Origin: Streptococcus sp.
GTDB taxonomy: Bacteria; Bacillota; Bacilli; Lactobacillales; Streptococcaceae
Length of the DNA: 5,293 nt
NCBI GenBank assembly: GCA_003521145.1
Contig: DOTL01000044.1
Location: 1-5,293 of the forward strand
Reading direction: 5' to 3'
Under the pieces are notes generated by a model. The model had not been told where the DNA came from. It did no database searches and saw only the letters and a list, made by a program, of their open reading frames with translations. A program made the position numbers and the translations under genes. Shown in pieces: positions 5,179 to 5,293 of the stretch (the stretch's first letter is position 1; every line of letters begins with the position of its first letter).

Positions 5179-5293
5179 AGTCATCGATGGCTTTCTTCAT
5201 TTTATCAGTTGTACAGTTACTTAAATCTTGAGAGTACAAAAACTACGGAGTCGAGACAATCAAACGTAGCTTGGTTGTACAGTTACTTAAATC
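5143..5293 (-). CRISPR. Trailer end of a type II-A CRISPR array (S. thermophilus CRISPR1-like)
   Basis: Three 36-bp repeat units are visible: 5143-5178 (terminal, two mismatches), 5208-5243 (consensus) and 5274-5293 (cut by the window after 20 bases). Spacer 1 is 5179-5207 (29 bp) and spacer 2 is 5244-5273 (30 bp). In crRNA sense the repeat begins GTTTTTGTACTCTCAAG and ends GTAACTGTACAAC, which I recall as the CRISPR1 repeat of S. thermophilus, served by a type II-A Cas9. The array is therefore transcribed leftward. The leader lies to the right beyond the window, and so presumably do csn2, cas2, cas1 and cas9. No cas gene or tracrRNA is present here. In crRNA sense spacer 1 reads openly as D-K-M-K-K-A-I-D-D and spacer 2 as Q-A-T-F-D-C-L-D-S-V, so both could derive from coding phage or plasmid DNA; this is untested. 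Confidence 0.96.

Overview
The window looks like a low-GC Gram-positive chromosome, most likely Streptococcus thermophilus or a close salivarius-group relative. The strongest evidence is at the right edge: a CRISPR array whose 36-bp repeat (reverse complement starts GTTTTTGTACTCTCAAG and ends GTAACTGTACAAC) matches, from memory, the S. thermophilus CRISPR1 repeat of a type II-A system. The gene content is also typical of streptococci. Species was assigned from the repeat and recalled locus context, not from a database search.

Left half, minus strand (positions 82-2970): tex, an RNA-binding transcription accessory protein, is followed by sprT, a zinc metalloprotease-like protein that overlaps it by 14 nt. 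An intrinsic terminator closes this pair, and its hairpin contains the sprT stop codon. Next comes a small PspC-domain membrane protein with its own promoter, whose presumed -35 region lies in that terminator. The first 81 bp hold only unassigned sequence, including what may be the last codons of a plus-strand gene outside the window.

Middle (2971-3246): a divergent intergenic region. A minus-strand extended -10 sits so close to the tex ATG that the tex mRNA may be leaderless. A plus-strand -10 drives a leader of about 180 nt with two copies of a ~40-nt direct repeat and three related small hairpins. No known riboswitch class was recognised in it.

Right half, plus strand (3247-5101): a tight three-gene unit. 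It encodes a 43-aa charged protein, a 300-aa PF03773/COG0701-type permease and a 271-aa TIGR03943/DUF1980-type membrane protein. The last two genes overlap at TAATG and belong to families that commonly travel together (YcgR/YcgQ in Bacillus). Their substrate is not established; export or handling of a metal or metalloid is a family-based guess. A strong bidirectional hairpin follows and probably ends both this operon and the converging CRISPR transcript.

Right edge (5143-5293): the trailer end of the CRISPR array, with a slightly degenerate terminal repeat, two spacers (29 and 30 bp), one full repeat and one cut by the window. The crRNA sense is the minus strand, so the leader should lie to the right, outside the window; the cas genes are expected there too.
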